NCBI RefSeq assembly: GCF_009688965.1
Contig: NZ_AP021875.1
Span: 5,332,001-5,396,000 of the forward strand
Origin: Desulfosarcina widdelii
GTDB taxonomy: Bacteria > Desulfobacterota > Desulfobacteria > Desulfobacterales > Desulfosarcinaceae
DNA: 64,000 nucleotides
Direction of reading: 5' to 3'
The translations under genes and the position numbers were made by a program. Shown in pieces: positions 25,337-33,938 of this stretch; the stretch's first letter is position 1, and each line of letters opens with the position of its first letter. The notes under the pieces were generated by a model that searched no databases, had not been told where the DNA came from, and saw nothing but the letters and a program-made list of their open reading frames with translations.

Positions 25337-25792
25337 ATGACCGATGCACGCGTATTGATCAAATGCCGCAAGTGTGGTGCCCGGAATCGTATTCCCGTCA
25401 CGCGGCTCAACGACGGTCCCCGCTGCGGCCGTTGCAAGACCCCGTTTCCATCCATCGCGACCCCCAGTCGGCCGGTCGTAGTGTCCGACCGCACCTTTGC
25501 CGATGAGGTGCTGGCCAGCCCCTTACCCGTGTTGCTGGACTGCTGGGCCGCCTGGTGCGCGCCTTGCGGCGCCATGGCACCGGTTTTAGACGAGCTGGCC
25601 AGAAGCTACACGGGCAGGCTGAAAGTGGGCAAACTCAATGTGGACCAGAACCCGGTCACTGCCAGCCGTTATAATGTCATGAGCCTGCCGACGCTGTTGT
25701 TTTTCCGGGACGGCAAAGTGGTGGACACGGCTGCCGGCGCCCTGCCCAAACCGGAGGTCGAGCGATACCTCTATCGCTTTCTGGCCGGGTAG
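25337..25792 (+). CDS. trxC: Thioredoxin 2 (zinc-finger thioredoxin)
   Basis: A protein of 151 residues. The ATG at 25337 follows AAGGAGG. Residues 8-35 carry the TrxC zinc motif (IKCRKCGARN, then RCGRCKTPF). The thioredoxin domain has its redox centre as AAWCAPCGAMAP, with Ala in place of the usual Gly, and the cis-Pro segment VMSLPTLLFFRDG. It reduces cytoplasmic disulfides and is a likely reductant for Tpx. It follows the VOC gene closely. Confidence 0.92.
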   Translation: MTDARVLIKCRKCGARNRIPVTRLNDGPRCGRCKTPFPSIATPSRPVVVSDRTFADEVLASPLPVLLDCWAAWCAPCGAMAPVLDELARSYTGRLKVGKLNVDQNPVTASRYNVMSLPTLLFFRDGKVVDTAAGALPKPEVERYLYRFLAG

Positions 25793-25845
25793 GGTACAAT
25801 CTGAATTATCTTCCAAGCGTTTGTCGATGAACCGAGGAGGCCGCC

Positions 25846-26751
25846 ATGAAGTTTGTCGTCACCGGAGCATCGGGGTTTGTGGGAAGAGCCTTGTCCCGTT
25901 TTTTACTGGAACAGGGTCATACGGTGACCGGGCTGGGCACATCCCCCGTTTCCGGGATGACGCCGCACGCCGGATTTACCTGGATCAGCGCGGATACCAC
26001 CCGTGCCGGAAAGTGGCAGGAGGCGGTCGCCGATGCCGATGGAGTAGTCAACCTGGCCGGACGCACCATCTTCAAGCGCTGGACCCGCGCCTACAAGCGC
26101 CAGATTGTCGACAGCCGCCTGAAGACCACCGGCCATCTGGTCAGCGCCATGGCCGGCGAAAACAAAATCCTCCTCAGCACCTCCGCCGTCGGGTACTATG
26201 GCAGCCGGGGAGAAGAACGCCTCGACGAACAGGCAAAGGCGGGAGACGATTTTCTGGCCCGTCTGTCCATGGACTGGGAAAAGGCGGCACTGGCGGCAGA
26301 GAAGAAAGGCGTCCGGGTTGCCATCATGCGTTTCGGCGTGGTGCTGGGCGCTGGCGGGGGTGCGCTGGCCCAGATGGTGCCGGCATTTCGATCCTTTGCC
26401 GGCGGGCCCTTGGGCAATGGGCGCCAGTGGTTCTCCTGGATCCACACGGCCGATCTGCTGAGCGCAGTCCAGTTTCTAATCGGGAACCAGAATTCTCAAG
26501 GGGTATATAACTTCTGCGCGCCGGGGGTGGTTCGGCAAAAGACGTTTGCAAGGGCCCTGGGAAAAGTGCTGGGGCGACCGGCTTTGGTGCCGGCGCCTTC
26601 CATCGCCCTGCGAGTGATGATGGGTGAGATGGCCGATATGCTGCTTGCCAGCCAGCGGGTCGTTCCCCAACGCCTTATAGACGAGGGCTTTACCTTCCGG
26701 TTTCCGGATGTGGACCGCGCACTGGCCGATTTGCTGAAGGCATCGCCATGA
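25846..26751 (+). CDS. TIGR01777-type NAD-dependent epimerase
   Basis: A protein of 301 residues with an extended SDR fold. The dinucleotide loop is VVTGASGFVGRAL, then GVVNLAGRTIFKRW and STSAVGYYGSRG, which holds the YYG of this family. The C-terminal segment WFSWIHTADLLSAVQFLI and the DUF1731-like end (QRVVPQRLIDEGFTFRFPDV) match YfcH-like proteins. The exact reaction is unknown. It overlaps the next gene by 4 bp (ATGA). Confidence 0.88.
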   Translation: MKFVVTGASGFVGRALSRFLLEQGHTVTGLGTSPVSGMTPHAGFTWISADTTRAGKWQEAVADADGVVNLAGRTIFKRWTRAYKRQIVDSRLKTTGHLVSAMAGENKILLSTSAVGYYGSRGEERLDEQAKAGDDFLARLSMDWEKAALAAEKKGVRVAIMRFGVVLGAGGGALAQMVPAFRSFAGGPLGNGRQWFSWIHTADLLSAVQFLIGNQNSQGVYNFCAPGVVRQKTFARALGKVLGRPALVPAPSIALRVMMGEMADMLLASQRVVPQRLIDEGFTFRFPDVDRALADLLKASP

Positions 26752-28274
26752 ACGACTCAGCTTCAACGGCCCTCGGCTACCACCGGGCAACCAGCTACCA
26801 GCGCTACCAAATCTCACCCCATGCCCTGGACTGGGCCAACCAGCCGTCCCTGGTCAAGAACTACCCCGGGCTGCCCCGCGTCCCCTTGCCCCGGGACCTC
26901 GATCTGCCGCGGATCGATTATTTCACCCGGGCCTGCCGCCCCGGGTCCGAAAGCCATACTTCCGATGTTGCGCCGGATCTTAAACAGATCGCCGCGGCCC
27001 TGCAATTGAGCCACGGGGTAACCGCCCGTGCGGTGCATTCCGGCCAGCCCTTCTACTACCGCAGCGTGGCCTCGGCCGGAGCCCTGTATCCGTTTGAACT
27101 CTACCTTACCGCCCACGGGATCGACGGTCTGGATGCGGGGCTGTACTACTACGATCCTCTTGCCTTCTCCCTGACCGTACTTCGCAGGCAACCGTTGCCG
27201 GCGATACCCCGCGTGGATCGGGCGGTTGCGGCCACTTTTTATGTCACCGGCATTTTTTTTCGCAGCGCCTGGAAATACCGTGGGCGCGCGTACCGGTATG
27301 TTGTGCTGGATGCCGGCCATCTGCTGGAGAACCTGCGTTTGGCCCTTGGCGCCTTGAACCAACGCTTTTCCATTCATCTCGATTTCGATGACGAGCAGAC
27401 AGCGAACCTGCTGGGGCTGGATTCCGAGCTTGAGGTTTGCCTGGCCTGCATTCATCTGCACATCGACACCGACAAAGGCACGGATACCGCCAACTCTATT
27501 GAATTGGAACCGCTGAGCGCCGACATCCGACAGGCATCCCAGGTGTCCGGCCGGGAGGTGGCCTATCCGGAGATACTAAACATCCATCGGGCCGGAAGCG
27601 GAAGCGGAGGCGGCGGGTCGGCCGAAGCTTCTTCTCTGATGGTGGCGACCCATGGTAATCCGTTGGCCAGGATCGATCTGGATTCGTCGACCCTTCCGAT
27701 AGCAGCAGACTACACGCAGGTATTGGGACGGCGCCGCTCCCGCCGCAACTTTATTCCCGCAAGCGTTTCCCGTGAGAACTTCATGACCTTTGTGGAAACC
27801 ATGGCACAAAGCATGGGGTCCCGATCCGGCATGCCGGCAGCCTGCCGGTCGGCGCTGACCGCCGGTATTCTGGCGGGAGAGAACATGCCCTTGCCGCCCG
27901 GTTTCTACTTGCTCGATCCGGAAAAGCGCCAATTGGAGCAAAGGATCGCAGGATCGCTCATCGAAGCCATGGCGGCGGCCTGTCTGGATCAGATGTGGCT
28001 CAAACATGCCGGCCTGCATCTGCTGTTTTTGACCGACCTGACATATTTGGACGAAATTTGGGGGGCCCGCGGTTATCGCTACGCCATGATCGAAGCCGGA
28101 AGCCTTGGCCAGCAGGCCTACCTTGCGGCTACGGCTCTCGGGTGGGGTGCCTGCGGCATCGGCGCCATTTACGACCGGGAGGCCGCAGACCTTCTCGGCC
28201 TGACGGAAAGTGGGGCCCTGGTGTATCTGGTTGGCCTCGGACCCGTTAAAACGAGTGCTGGCAAAACGCGTTGA
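26748..28274 (+). CDS. SagB/ThcOx-type double nitroreductase-fold oxidoreductase
   Basis: A protein of 508 residues with two nitroreductase-like halves. The first contains RAVHSGQPFYYRSVASAGALYP, the SagB signature. The second contains LGRRRSRRNF and then GYRYAMIEAGSLGQQAYLAATAL and GWGACGIGAIYD. SagB-type enzymes use FMN to oxidise azolines in peptide maturation, but related stand-alone proteins act on other substrates. No precursor peptide or YcaO gene is nearby, so a peptide-maturation role is doubtful. It is translationally coupled to the epimerase. Confidence 0.8.
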   Translation: MNDSASTALGYHRATSYQRYQISPHALDWANQPSLVKNYPGLPRVPLPRDLDLPRIDYFTRACRPGSESHTSDVAPDLKQIAAALQLSHGVTARAVHSGQPFYYRSVASAGALYPFELYLTAHGIDGLDAGLYYYDPLAFSLTVLRRQPLPAIPRVDRAVAATFYVTGIFFRSAWKYRGRAYRYVVLDAGHLLENLRLALGALNQRFSIHLDFDDEQTANLLGLDSELEVCLACIHLHIDTDKGTDTANSIELEPLSADIRQASQVSGREVAYPEILNIHRAGSGSGGGGSAEASSLMVATHGNPLARIDLDSSTLPIAADYTQVLGRRRSRRNFIPASVSRENFMTFVETMAQSMGSRSGMPAACRSALTAGILAGENMPLPPGFYLLDPEKRQLEQRIAGSLIEAMAAACLDQMWLKHAGLHLLFLTDLTYLDEIWGARGYRYAMIEAGSLGQQAYLAATALGWGACGIGAIYDREAADLLGLTESGALVYLVGLGPVKTSAGKTR

Positions 28275-28330
28275 CAGCGGCGGCCGATCCGGTCATCCTG
28301 CGGTCCATCCAACAAAGGAGAACTCGATTC

Positions 28331-29272
28331 ATGGCCATCGATCTTAAAATCTTCTCCGGCAGCGCCAATCCCAAGCTGGCCTCGGCGATCTGCAGTCATC
28401 TGGGCATCGGCCTCAGCCGCCTGAAGGTGTCGCGTTTTTCCAATGACAACCTGTTTGTACAGATTCAGGAGAACGTTCGGGAAAAGGATGTATTCGTTGT
28501 CCAGCCCTTCATCGCCCCGGTGGGCGACACCATCTTAGAGCTGTTCATCATCCTGGACGCCCTTAAAAGTGCCTCTGCCCGGCGCATTACCGCGGTAATC
28601 CCCTATTATTCCTATGCCCGCTCCGACAAAAAAGACGCCCCGCGGATCTCCATTGCCGGCCGGCTCATGGCCGACCTGATCCAGACGGCCGGCGCCGACC
28701 GGGTGCTGACCATGGATCTGCACTCCGACGCGGTGCACGGATTTTTCAGCATTCCGGTGGACCACCTCACGGCCATTCCTTACTTTGTGAATCATTTCCG
28801 AGAGCGGCTGGATCTGGACAAGGCCGTCGTGGTGGCCACGGATGCCGGCGGCGCCAAACGGGCCGGCCGGTTTGCCAGCCGCATCCACCTGCCCATGGCC
28901 ATCATCGACAAACGGCGTGTGGCCGATACCGAGGTGGAGCAGGGGTTGGTCGTGGGCGATGTCAAGGGACGCGACGCCATCATTTTCGAAGACGAAATTT
29001 CCACCGGCGGCACCCTGGTCGCATCGGTGGCAACCCTTGCCGCCGCCGGTGCAAGGCGCATCTATGCTGGCGCCACCCACGGCGTGCTGTGCGGTCCGGC
29101 CATCGACCGCCTGGTCGACAGTGCCATCGAATCCGTGGCCGTGACCGATACGGTGCACCTGCCAGAGGACAAACGGGTGGATAAATTCGTCACCCTCTCC
29201 GTGGCGCCGCTGTTTGCTGAGGCCATCCGGCGCATTCACACTGGCGAAAGCGTAGGGGCGTTGTTCGATTAG
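28331..29272 (+). CDS. prs: Ribose-phosphate pyrophosphokinase
   Basis: A protein of 313 residues. The ATG at 28331 follows AAAGGAG. Features of PRPP synthetase are clear: LKIFSGSANPKLA, FSNDNLFVQIQENVREKDVF, YYSYARSDKKDAPR (catalytic flexible loop), TMDLHSDAVHGFF, and the PRPP loop IFEDEISTGGTLVA. The start FSGSANPKLA and the C-terminus depart from the main bacterial Prs (GNANP), so this may be a second, specialised copy. It makes PRPP from ribose-5-phosphate and ATP for nucleotide synthesis. Confidence 0.92.
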   Translation: MAIDLKIFSGSANPKLASAICSHLGIGLSRLKVSRFSNDNLFVQIQENVREKDVFVVQPFIAPVGDTILELFIILDALKSASARRITAVIPYYSYARSDKKDAPRISIAGRLMADLIQTAGADRVLTMDLHSDAVHGFFSIPVDHLTAIPYFVNHFRERLDLDKAVVVATDAGGAKRAGRFASRIHLPMAIIDKRRVADTEVEQGLVVGDVKGRDAIIFEDEISTGGTLVASVATLAAAGARRIYAGATHGVLCGPAIDRLVDSAIESVAVTDTVHLPEDKRVDKFVTLSVAPLFAEAIRRIHTGESVGALFD

Positions 29273-29276
29273 CGCC

Positions 29277-29463
29277 GACGGCTCCGTAAAAATCCCGATA
29301 TCGGCGTTACGCGTATCCCTCGTCATTACGGAGTACGCCAAATACGCCTTCATCCCTCGGGATGGAACATAAATGTTCGCCGTGAGGATGAAGTGCTGTT
29401 CGCTCGCTTACGCTTGCTATCTCGGCCCGCAAGCCTTGATCTCGGGCTTTTTACGCAACCGTC
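29277..29463. repeat. 187-bp palindromic element
   Basis: The ends GACGGCTCCGTAAAAA (29277-29292) and TTTTTACGCAACCGTC (29448-29463) pair at 14 of 16 positions. A second shell pairs CCCGATATC with GATCTCGGG. Smaller hairpins lie in the centre, including CATCCC-TCG-GGGATG and GAACATAAATGTTC. A one-sided fragment of the same end (GACGGCTTCGTAATAA) occurs after the pentapeptide gene near 4650. This looks like a dispersed REP/MITE family. Confidence 0.7.
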
Positions 29464-29497
29464 CGAAACCCGACTTTACGAGTTTGTCACAACATCA

Positions 29498-30178
29498 ATG
29501 AGAAAAGGTGGTACGCTTTTGGAAATCACCAGTGAGATTTGGCAGGTGGGCGGCCCCGGCCTGACTTCGCCGGAGGATGCGGCCGTTTACCTGATGCGTT
29601 TCGACGGCCAGGCTGCCATCGTGGATGCCGGATGCGGCGGTCACGGTGACCTTCTGGCCGCCAACATCGAAGCCTGCGGGGTCGCTCCCGATCAGGTGCG
29701 CTGCCTGCTGCTGACCCACTGCCATTTCGACCACGTCGGCGGCGCCGAGGACCTGAGAATCCGTTACGGCTGCGAAATCGTCGTCCACGAGCTGGACGCA
29801 CCCGCCCTTGAAGCGGGAGACAGCCGGAGAACGGCGGCCAACTGGTACGGTCGTTCCATGAAACCGTTGAATCCGGATGTCCTTCTTTCCGGGACCGGCC
29901 GGCAGATCCGGCTGGGAGATCGGCCGGTGGAGGCGATTCATACGCCGGGGCACACGCCGGGCTCCGTGGTCTATGTGGTGGAATCGGACGGGATGCGGGT
30001 TCTTTTCGGGCAGGACGTGCACGGCCCCCTGCACGCCGACTTCGGCTCCGACGCCGCAGATTACCGCCGGTCGCTGAAGGAAATGGCGGATCTTGCTGCG
30101 GATATTCTCTGCGAGGGCCACTATGGAATTATCAAGGGCGCCGATAAGGTGCGCGCCTTCATCCGGTCGTTCCTCTGA
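29498..30178 (+). CDS. Metallo-beta-lactamase-fold hydrolase
   Basis: A protein of 226 residues. The Zn-binding motif THCHFDHVGG is complete, followed by the His of IHTPGHTPGS, the Asp of FGQDVHGPLH and the final His of EGHYG. This is a glyoxalase-II-like or general MBL hydrolase of unknown substrate. The ATG at 29498 has no good ribosome site; a TTG at 29519 preceded by AAAGGTGG fits better and would start the protein at EITSEIWQVGG. Confidence 0.85.
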   Translation: MRKGGTLLEITSEIWQVGGPGLTSPEDAAVYLMRFDGQAAIVDAGCGGHGDLLAANIEACGVAPDQVRCLLLTHCHFDHVGGAEDLRIRYGCEIVVHELDAPALEAGDSRRTAANWYGRSMKPLNPDVLLSGTGRQIRLGDRPVEAIHTPGHTPGSVVYVVESDGMRVLFGQDVHGPLHADFGSDAADYRRSLKEMADLAADILCEGHYGIIKGADKVRAFIRSFL

Positions 30179-30206
30179 GGCGGTCAAATTGGACGGCCCC
30201 CTTGCC

Positions 30207-30722
30207 ATGATCGATGCATCCTCGGCCATTCTGTTGACCAAGGCCGGGATCATGGACGCCTGCTGCCAGGTGTTCCGAATCAAAATGACCCGGCGGGTTT
30301 TCGAGGAGGTCACCGTCATGGACCGTCCGGGCGAACGCCGACTGCGCGCCCTGGCAGGAAAGGCATCGGGGTTTGTCGTCGTGGAAGATCCAACCGGTCC
30401 CTTTCCCGACCAGGCGGGGGCGGACCTGCAGCGGCTTCACCAGGGAGAGCGCGACACCCTGCACCATTTTTTAAATGGCACGGTCCGTTTCGTGATTCTA
30501 GACGACGGCAAAGGGGTACAGGTATGCCGCCGGCAAGGGATTCCCCATATCAACGCCCTGTTGTGCCCTAAAATCTTGTATTATTGCGAATGGTTGCCAG
30601 ATGCGCGGCAGGTCCGATCCTTGTTTGATCGGATCGCCGGTCTGGGTCGCTATTCAAAAGATGTTCTGGCGTGGGCCCGGCAATGCCGACGTTCGGATCT
30701 AGAATTTTTCCTGAACCGGTAA
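30207..30722 (+). CDS. PIN-like domain protein (DUF3368-like)
   Basis: A protein of 171 residues from ATG 30207; a TTG at 30189, preceded by GAGG at good spacing, is an alternative. It opens MIDASSAILLTKAG with the first acidic residue of a PIN fold. A conserved Glu follows in RRVFEEV, then GERDTL and VILDDGKG in the positions of the remaining acidic residues. PIN proteins are usually ribonucleases. No antitoxin gene lies beside it. The C-terminal 40 residues (WARQCRRSDLEFFLN) extend past a typical toxin. Confidence 0.6.
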   Translation: MIDASSAILLTKAGIMDACCQVFRIKMTRRVFEEVTVMDRPGERRLRALAGKASGFVVVEDPTGPFPDQAGADLQRLHQGERDTLHHFLNGTVRFVILDDGKGVQVCRRQGIPHINALLCPKILYYCEWLPDARQVRSLFDRIAGLGRYSKDVLAWARQCRRSDLEFFLNR

Positions 30723-30737
30723 AAAATGGGGAAACGG

Positions 30738-30914
30738 CTATGCCTGGATATCGATGGTCTGGCCCAAACCATTTGCGGCAAGCATCTGGGCGATTTCCTG
30801 CTGGCTTTCGGCCAGTTCGCGCAAAAGGGCCATCTGAGTTTCCATGACGGTCTGTAGCTGCTGTGAAGCCGAGGCCATAGCCATGGTGGATGCGGGGGTG
30901 GCAGAGACGTTCAT
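30738..30914 (-). CDS. YjfB-like putative motility protein
   Basis: A protein of 58 residues with a good ribosome site (AAGGAGC). It starts MNVSATPASTMAMASASQQL and continues as an amphipathic helix rich in Met, Gln and Leu (METQMALLRELAESQQEI), the look of the YjfB motility family. The C-terminus NGLGQTIDIQA fits too. It is probably cytoplasmic and linked to flagellar function, although no flagellar genes are nearby apart from the FapA-like gene far upstream. Confidence 0.65.
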   Translation of the reverse strand: MNVSATPASTMAMASASQQLQTVMETQMALLRELAESQQEIAQMLAANGLGQTIDIQA

Positions 30915-31041
30915 TGTTTTTGCTCCTTGAACCGGTTTAATGTCGATATCGGCAAAAAACGGTGCACCTTGAGCCTTTTTTGTCTTCTGAGGTTAAGTAA
31001 CTTCCGGTAATGCCGATAGAACTAAGTAAGGAGGTGCAGTC

Positions 31042-31245
31042 ATGGATATCGTCATGATCGGCAGCGCTTCGGTGAAAAACCAGGACCTGCGAAAGCCGGT
31101 GGTCCGGGTGGCGTCCAGAAAAAACGGAGTCTTCGAACGACGCCGCAATCGTGAGGACCGCCGCAAAAGTGTCCGCGACGGCGTGGTGGTCAGCCTCTCT
31201 TACCGCAACGACCGCCGGGTCAATCCGGACCGTAGACGCTCCTGA
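31042..31245 (+). CDS. Arg-rich 67-residue protein with an ERRR-x-DRR motif
   Basis: A protein of 67 residues with a strong ribosome site (AAGGAGG). It is very basic: ASRKNGVFERRRNREDRRKS, then YRNDRRVNPDRRRS at the end. The repeating DRR tripeptide resembles short segments that precede PilZ or diguanylate-cyclase domains in other Deltaproteobacteria. No fold is recognised. It could bind RNA, DNA or c-di-GMP. Compare the 67-residue protein at 47017. Confidence 0.6.
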   Translation: MDIVMIGSASVKNQDLRKPVVRVASRKNGVFERRRNREDRRKSVRDGVVVSLSYRNDRRVNPDRRRS

Positions 31246-31381
31246 TACCTGCGCATGATCGCCTCGATTCGCCCGCCCGCCGGCATTTTTAAAACGGCAG
31301 CGGTGGCGTTCTTTCCCGCCCTGTGGTATTATTCCCGTAGTTTTCCCCAATTGATTTTTCTCCAGCCCGGGAGTCGTATTT

Positions 31382-32425
31382 ATGGATCGAATGACCGCCA
31401 TGCTGCTTGAGCGCGTCCATGATCTGAGGCATACCGACGCGCCTTTGGTCTGCCGGCAGGTGCCCGTCCCGCGGCCCGGTGAACATGAAATCCTGATTCG
31501 CGTGACCGCCTGCGGCGTGTGCCACACCGAATTGGACGAAATCGAGGGACAGACGCCTCCGCCCAAATTCCCCGTTGTCCCCGGCCATGAGGTGGTGGGG
31601 CGGGTGGCCGGCATGGCAGAAGGTGCCCGGCGATTTTCCGGCGGTCAGCGGGTCGGGGTGGCCTGGATCAACCGCGCCTGTGGCCGCTGCAGTTTCTGCC
31701 GGGAGGGTTTAGAGAACCTTTGCCCTGAATTTGCCGCCACCGGCAGGGATGCCCATGGCGGGTATGCCCAGTATATGACGGTGCACGAGGACTTTGCCTT
31801 CCCGATTCCCGATTGTTTTTCCGATGTCCAGGCAGCTCCGTTGTTCTGCGCCGGTGCCATCGGATACCGCTCCATGTCCCTTTGCAACCTGCGCGACGGG
31901 CAGCGCCTCGGCCTAACCGGTTTCGGCGCCTCGGCTCACCTCGTGCTCAAGATGGTCCGCCACCAGTTTCCCCATGCAGCGGTTTATGTTTTTGCCCGCA
32001 GTCCGGGCGAACGCGAGTTTGCACGCTCCCTGGGTGCGGTCTGGGCCGGAGACACGAAAGAGAGTGCCCCGCATCCACTGGACTGCATCATCGACACCAC
32101 TCCGGCCTGGACACCGGTGGTCGAGGGGCTGAGAAACCTGGCTCCGGGCGGGCGGCTGGTCATCAACGCCATTCGCAAGGAGGCCGCCGATCAGAAGGCG
32201 TTGCTGAACCTGGATTATTCGACCCATCTCTGGCAGGAGAAAGAGATCAAGAGCGTCGCCAATGTCGCCCGGTCGGACGTCTCCCGTTTTCTCGAACTGG
32301 CGAAACGGATTCCCATCATCCCGGAGGTGGAGACCTTCGATCTCACGGAAGCCAACCTGGCCCTCATGGAACTGAAGAAGAGAAAAATCCGCGGGGCCAA
32401 AGTATTGTTAGTGGATTCGGTCTGA
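31382..32425 (+). CDS. Zinc-dependent alcohol dehydrogenase family protein
   Basis: A protein of 347 residues of the medium-chain ADH type. The catalytic zinc site is CGVCHTELDE and PGHEVVGRV. The structural zinc site is CGRCSFCREGLENLC with four cysteines. The Rossmann segment is GLTGFGASAHLVLK, which departs from the standard GxGxxG. It resembles the AdhP-like zinc alcohol dehydrogenase subgroup. It lies 13 bp before the Memo-AMMECR1 gene and may share its transcript. Confidence 0.88.
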   Translation: MDRMTAMLLERVHDLRHTDAPLVCRQVPVPRPGEHEILIRVTACGVCHTELDEIEGQTPPPKFPVVPGHEVVGRVAGMAEGARRFSGGQRVGVAWINRACGRCSFCREGLENLCPEFAATGRDAHGGYAQYMTVHEDFAFPIPDCFSDVQAAPLFCAGAIGYRSMSLCNLRDGQRLGLTGFGASAHLVLKMVRHQFPHAAVYVFARSPGEREFARSLGAVWAGDTKESAPHPLDCIIDTTPAWTPVVEGLRNLAPGGRLVINAIRKEAADQKALLNLDYSTHLWQEKEIKSVANVARSDVSRFLELAKRIPIIPEVETFDLTEANLALMELKKRKIRGAKVLLVDSV

Positions 32426-32438
32426 AAGAGATGGCCGT

Positions 32439-33938
32439 GTGTCCGCCATGCGTTTTCTGATACTCTTCTCGACGATTTTTTTTCTGTTTCACGATGCATT
32501 GTGCCCGACGGGCATCGGCCAAGCGGCGGTGCGCGAGCCCGCCTGGGCCGGCCGGTTCTATCCAGAAAACCGTGAGGATCTGGCGCGTCTGATCGATACC
32601 CTCATCCGCCAGGCCGATCAGAAGAGCGAGGTTTGCGATGCCGGCCGCGACCTCCGGGCCCTGATTATGCCCCATGCCGGTTATGTGTACTCGGGCATCA
32701 CCGCGGCCCACGCCGCGCGGGTCATCCGGCGCGACGGCTTTACCCGTGTCCTGCTGCTGGGGCCCGACCACCGGGTGGGGTTCAACTATGCCTCGGTTAC
32801 GGCGGCCTCCCAATGGCGCACGCCCTTGGGTACGGTCCCCATCGGCAACATCGGTCCCATTGTCAACAAGCGCCCGGAATGGTTTGACTGCGTGGCGGCT
32901 TCGGATCGTAGCGAGCACTGCCTGGAAGTGGTCCTGCCTTTTCTGCAGACCCGCCTGTCGCAATTCGAACTGATTCCCCTGGTGCTGGGACCCTGCGACA
33001 CAGAGGGGGTGGCCCGGGTGCTGGCCGGACTGGTCGAGGATTCACACACGCTGATGGTGGTCAGCGCCGACCTGTCCCATTACCTGTCCTATGACGCGGC
33101 CGTCAAGCGGGATAAAGAGACGCTGGATCGGATTATCGCCCTGGACCCAAACTGGCTTGACGATCAGAAGAACCGCACCTGCGGGCGCTACCCGGTGGGG
33201 GTGCTGCTGGCCCTGGCCCGCAGCCGACACTGGCGGCCGGTGCTTTTGCACTACAACAACAGCGGCGATACCGCCGGCGACAAAGACGCCGTCGTGGGAT
33301 ACGGCGCCGTAGCCTTTTATGGAGGAGAGCCCATGCAACCTTCAAGCGACGTTTCTCAAACGCTGTCCCCGGAGAAGGGATCGGCCCTGGTGGCACTGGC
33401 CCGCCGTACCCTGGCCGGTCATTACGGTGAGAACTTCCCCCCGGACGAGGTCCGACAACTGGATGCGCAGTTGGCCGACCCGGCACTGCAGACCCGGTGC
33501 GGCACTTTCGTTACCCTGAAGATCGACAACCAGCTCCGCGGCTGCATCGGCAGCCTCGCGGCCACGGCACCCATGGTGGACGGGGTGCGGGATAATGCCC
33601 TGAATGCCGCCTTTCACGATCCCCGCTTCCCGCCATTGAAAAAAAAGGAGCTGGATGCAGTGCAGATCGAGGTGAGCGTTCTGACCGAACCGGTCGAGCT
33701 GGAATACACCGATGCCGATGACCTGTTGGCCAAACTCAAGCCCGGCGTTGACGGCGTAATCATCAAAAGAGGCTATGCCAGCGCCACCTTTTTACCCCAG
33801 GTCTGGGAACAGTTGCCCCGGCCGGAATCCTTTCTTTCCCACCTGTGCATGAAGGCCGGGATGCCGTCCGACCAGTGGCGGGAAGGGGACCTGACGGTGC
33901 TGGTCTATGGGGTCCAATATTTTGAAGAAGAGAAGTGA
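32439..33938 (+). CDS. Exported Memo-AMMECR1 fusion (AmmeMemoRadiSam proteins B and A)
   Basis: A protein of 499 residues with a GTG start at 32439 (ATG at 32448 is the alternative). The first 30 residues look like a Sec signal (MRFLILFSTIFFLF to GIGQA). Residues 35-290 are a Memo domain, with its candidate metal-ligand His residues in PHAGYVYSG and LGPDHRVGF, then SADLSHY and VGYGAVAFYGG. Residues 305-499 are an AMMECR1 domain with the signature LRGCIGSLAATAP and AFHDPRFPPL. The two functions are usually separate genes. It sits with a radical SAM partner, as is typical for this system of unknown role. Confidence 0.92.
   Translation: MSAMRFLILFSTIFFLFHDALCPTGIGQAAVREPAWAGRFYPENREDLARLIDTLIRQADQKSEVCDAGRDLRALIMPHAGYVYSGITAAHAARVIRRDGFTRVLLLGPDHRVGFNYASVTAASQWRTPLGTVPIGNIGPIVNKRPEWFDCVAASDRSEHCLEVVLPFLQTRLSQFELIPLVLGPCDTEGVARVLAGLVEDSHTLMVVSADLSHYLSYDAAVKRDKETLDRIIALDPNWLDDQKNRTCGRYPVGVLLALARSRHWRPVLLHYNNSGDTAGDKDAVVGYGAVAFYGGEPMQPSSDVSQTLSPEKGSALVALARRTLAGHYGENFPPDEVRQLDAQLADPALQTRCGTFVTLKIDNQLRGCIGSLAATAPMVDGVRDNALNAAFHDPRFPPLKKKELDAVQIEVSVLTEPVELEYTDADDLLAKLKPGVDGVIIKRGYASATFLPQVWEQLPRPESFLSHLCMKAGMPSDQWREGDLTVLVYGVQYFEEEK

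Noticed and set aside
26748..28274. A thiazole/oxazole peptide cluster around the SagB-like gene
   Set aside because: No YcaO, E1-like or precursor gene within reach.
30207..30722. A toxin-antitoxin pair around the PIN-like gene
   Set aside because: No small antitoxin-like gene precedes it; the neighbour upstream is an MBL hydrolase.
30940..30995. Possible sigma-54 site (GGTGCACCTTGAGC) before the first Arg-rich gene
   Set aside because: Only the GG and GC doublets match; the remaining consensus positions mostly disagree.
30937..31614. Open frame opposite the small Arg-rich gene and the alcohol dehydrogenase
   Set aside because: Antisense to two well-supported genes; no motif seen.
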